Assembly: GCF_000308375.1 (NCBI RefSeq)
Contig: NZ_BAFQ01000145.1
Location: 1-38,316, forward strand
DNA from: Nocardia aobensis NBRC 100429
GTDB taxonomy: Bacteria; Actinomycetota; Actinomycetes; Mycobacteriales; Mycobacteriaceae
DNA: 38,316 nucleotides
Direction of reading: 5' to 3'
The position numbers and the translations under genes are program-made. This document shows positions 37,699-38,316 of the stretch, piece after piece. Within the stretch, counting starts at the first letter, position 1; each line of letters opens with the position of its first letter. The notes below the pieces were generated by a model that was given only the letters and a program-made list of their open reading frames with translations, did no database searches and was not told where the DNA came from.

Positions 37699-37742
37699 CG
37701 TGCGCTGTTCATGAGGAGTTCGGTGGTCGTCGAGGTCTGCCG

Positions 37743-38316
37743 ATGAGTTCGCGATATCTGCCCGGCCTGAGCGAAGAGCGCCGGGCGGTGATCGAATTCT
37801 GCGGGGAGTTGACCGAGGAGCAGTGGGCCGCGCCCAGTGCGGCCGCCGGATGGTCGGTGGCCGAGGTCGTCATCCACATGACGACCGGAGTGCGTGCCCT
37901 GCTCACCCCGAGTGCCGCCGCCATCGTCGCCACCCGCGATCTGGAGCGCCTCAACGAACAGCTGGTGGACGAAAAGCGTTCCCACACAACGCGTCACGTG
38001 CTCCCGGAGTTCGAGACCTGGTCGCGGCGGGGCGTGCGGGCGCTGACCCTGTTCACCGCGGCGGGGATACGGCGCATCCAGCTCCCGATCGGCGAACTGG
38101 GCTGGTATCGGCTGGATCTGATTCCGGCGATGCTCCTCTTCGACTGGCACACGCATCTGCGCCACGACATCGCACCCGCGCTCGACCTTCCGCCGCCGCC
38201 CACCGACGCGCTGCGCATGAACGCCATCCTGACCTGGCTCACCGTCTTACTGGAACGTTCCCACCGCGAGGCGCTGAGCTGGCTCGACGCCCCGGTGGCA
38301 CTGACTTTCACCGGCC
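37743..38316 (+). CDS. DinB/MDMPI-type protein, 3' end missing
   Basis: The frame opens at ATG 37743 with GAGG 8 nt upstream and stays open to the end of the window (191 codons). The N-terminal part matches the mycothiol-dependent maleylpyruvate isomerase (TIGR03083-like) group: LSEERRAVIEFCGELTEEQW, then AAGWSVAEVVIHM with a metal-site His. FDWHTHLRHDIAP supplies two more His. Such enzymes bind a divalent metal and often use mycothiol. The specific reaction is unknown. The gene is cut by the window edge, not disrupted. Confidence 0.85.
   Translation, partial: MSSRYLPGLSEERRAVIEFCGELTEEQWAAPSAAAGWSVAEVVIHMTTGVRALLTPSAAAIVATRDLERLNEQLVDEKRSHTTRHVLPEFETWSRRGVRALTLFTAAGIRRIQLPIGELGWYRLDLIPAMLLFDWHTHLRHDIAPALDLPPPPTDALRMNAILTWLTVLLERSHREALSWLDAPVALTFTG

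Noticed and set aside
37711..37746. 11-codon leader frame overlapping the DinB-type start (ATGA)
   Set aside because: It has no ribosome site of its own and no run of regulatory codons; chance overlap is more likely.

Overview
This window is high-GC chromosomal DNA from a mycolate-type actinobacterium, most likely Nocardia or a close relative. The evidence is the codon use, frequent GTG starts, a prfB-mscS-ftsE-ftsX block, a hisN-fadE24-fadE23 block in the order known from Mycobacterium tuberculosis (Rv3137, Rv3139, Rv3140), FadD-type acyl-CoA ligases, and type VII secretion (T7SS) substrate-like proteins. The genus is inferred from gene content; no rRNA or tRNA was seen.

Layout. (1) 1-6741, minus strand: prfB, an MscS channel, a 51-aa membrane microprotein not usually annotated, ftsE, ftsX, recQ and two more membrane microproteins. 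The three microproteins share one transmembrane signature. smpB, expected after ftsX, is absent and recQ lies there. (2) 6806-9482: an XRE/MmyB-type regulator divergent from an NADPH-dependent FMN reductase, then an SDR oxidoreductase; a 19-bp inverted repeat separates the last two. (3) 9539-13361: hisN, then fadE24 and fadE23 behind two adjacent 16-bp palindromes, closed by a strong bidirectional terminator. (4) 13531-21089: a T7SS-type module. A WXG100-like protein with a metallopeptidase-like C-terminus (HExxH changed to RExxH) precedes a protein of about 1740 aa with a CpnT-like N-terminus, two blocks of G-Y-D-x-x pentapeptide repeats, one late membrane segment and a Ser-Gly tail. A YbaB-like gene is divergent from this pair. 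(5) 21208-24672: two tandem paralogous acyl-CoA ligases, ended by a hairpin. (6) 24797-28992: envelope proteins that look copper-linked (a Met/His-rich membrane protein with a probable leaderless start, a PepSY membrane protein, a secreted Gly-rich protein, a YcnI-like protein). (7) 29061-32271: L-2-hydroxyglutarate oxidase, convergent with a sodium:solute symporter and its small membrane partner. (8) 32472-35157: an overlapping operon of pyruvoyl-dependent arginine decarboxylase, a GNAT-like protein and a membrane diguanylate cyclase. (9) 35165-38316: an LLM-class oxidoreductase with a MerR regulator, a DUF6319-like protein and a truncated DinB/MDMPI-type gene.

The two most promising uncharacterised units are the arginine decarboxylase/GNAT/GGDEF operon, which suggests a link between polyamine chemistry and c-di-GMP, and the T7SS-type repeat-protein module. 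Family assignments come from reading motifs in the translations; no database search was run.
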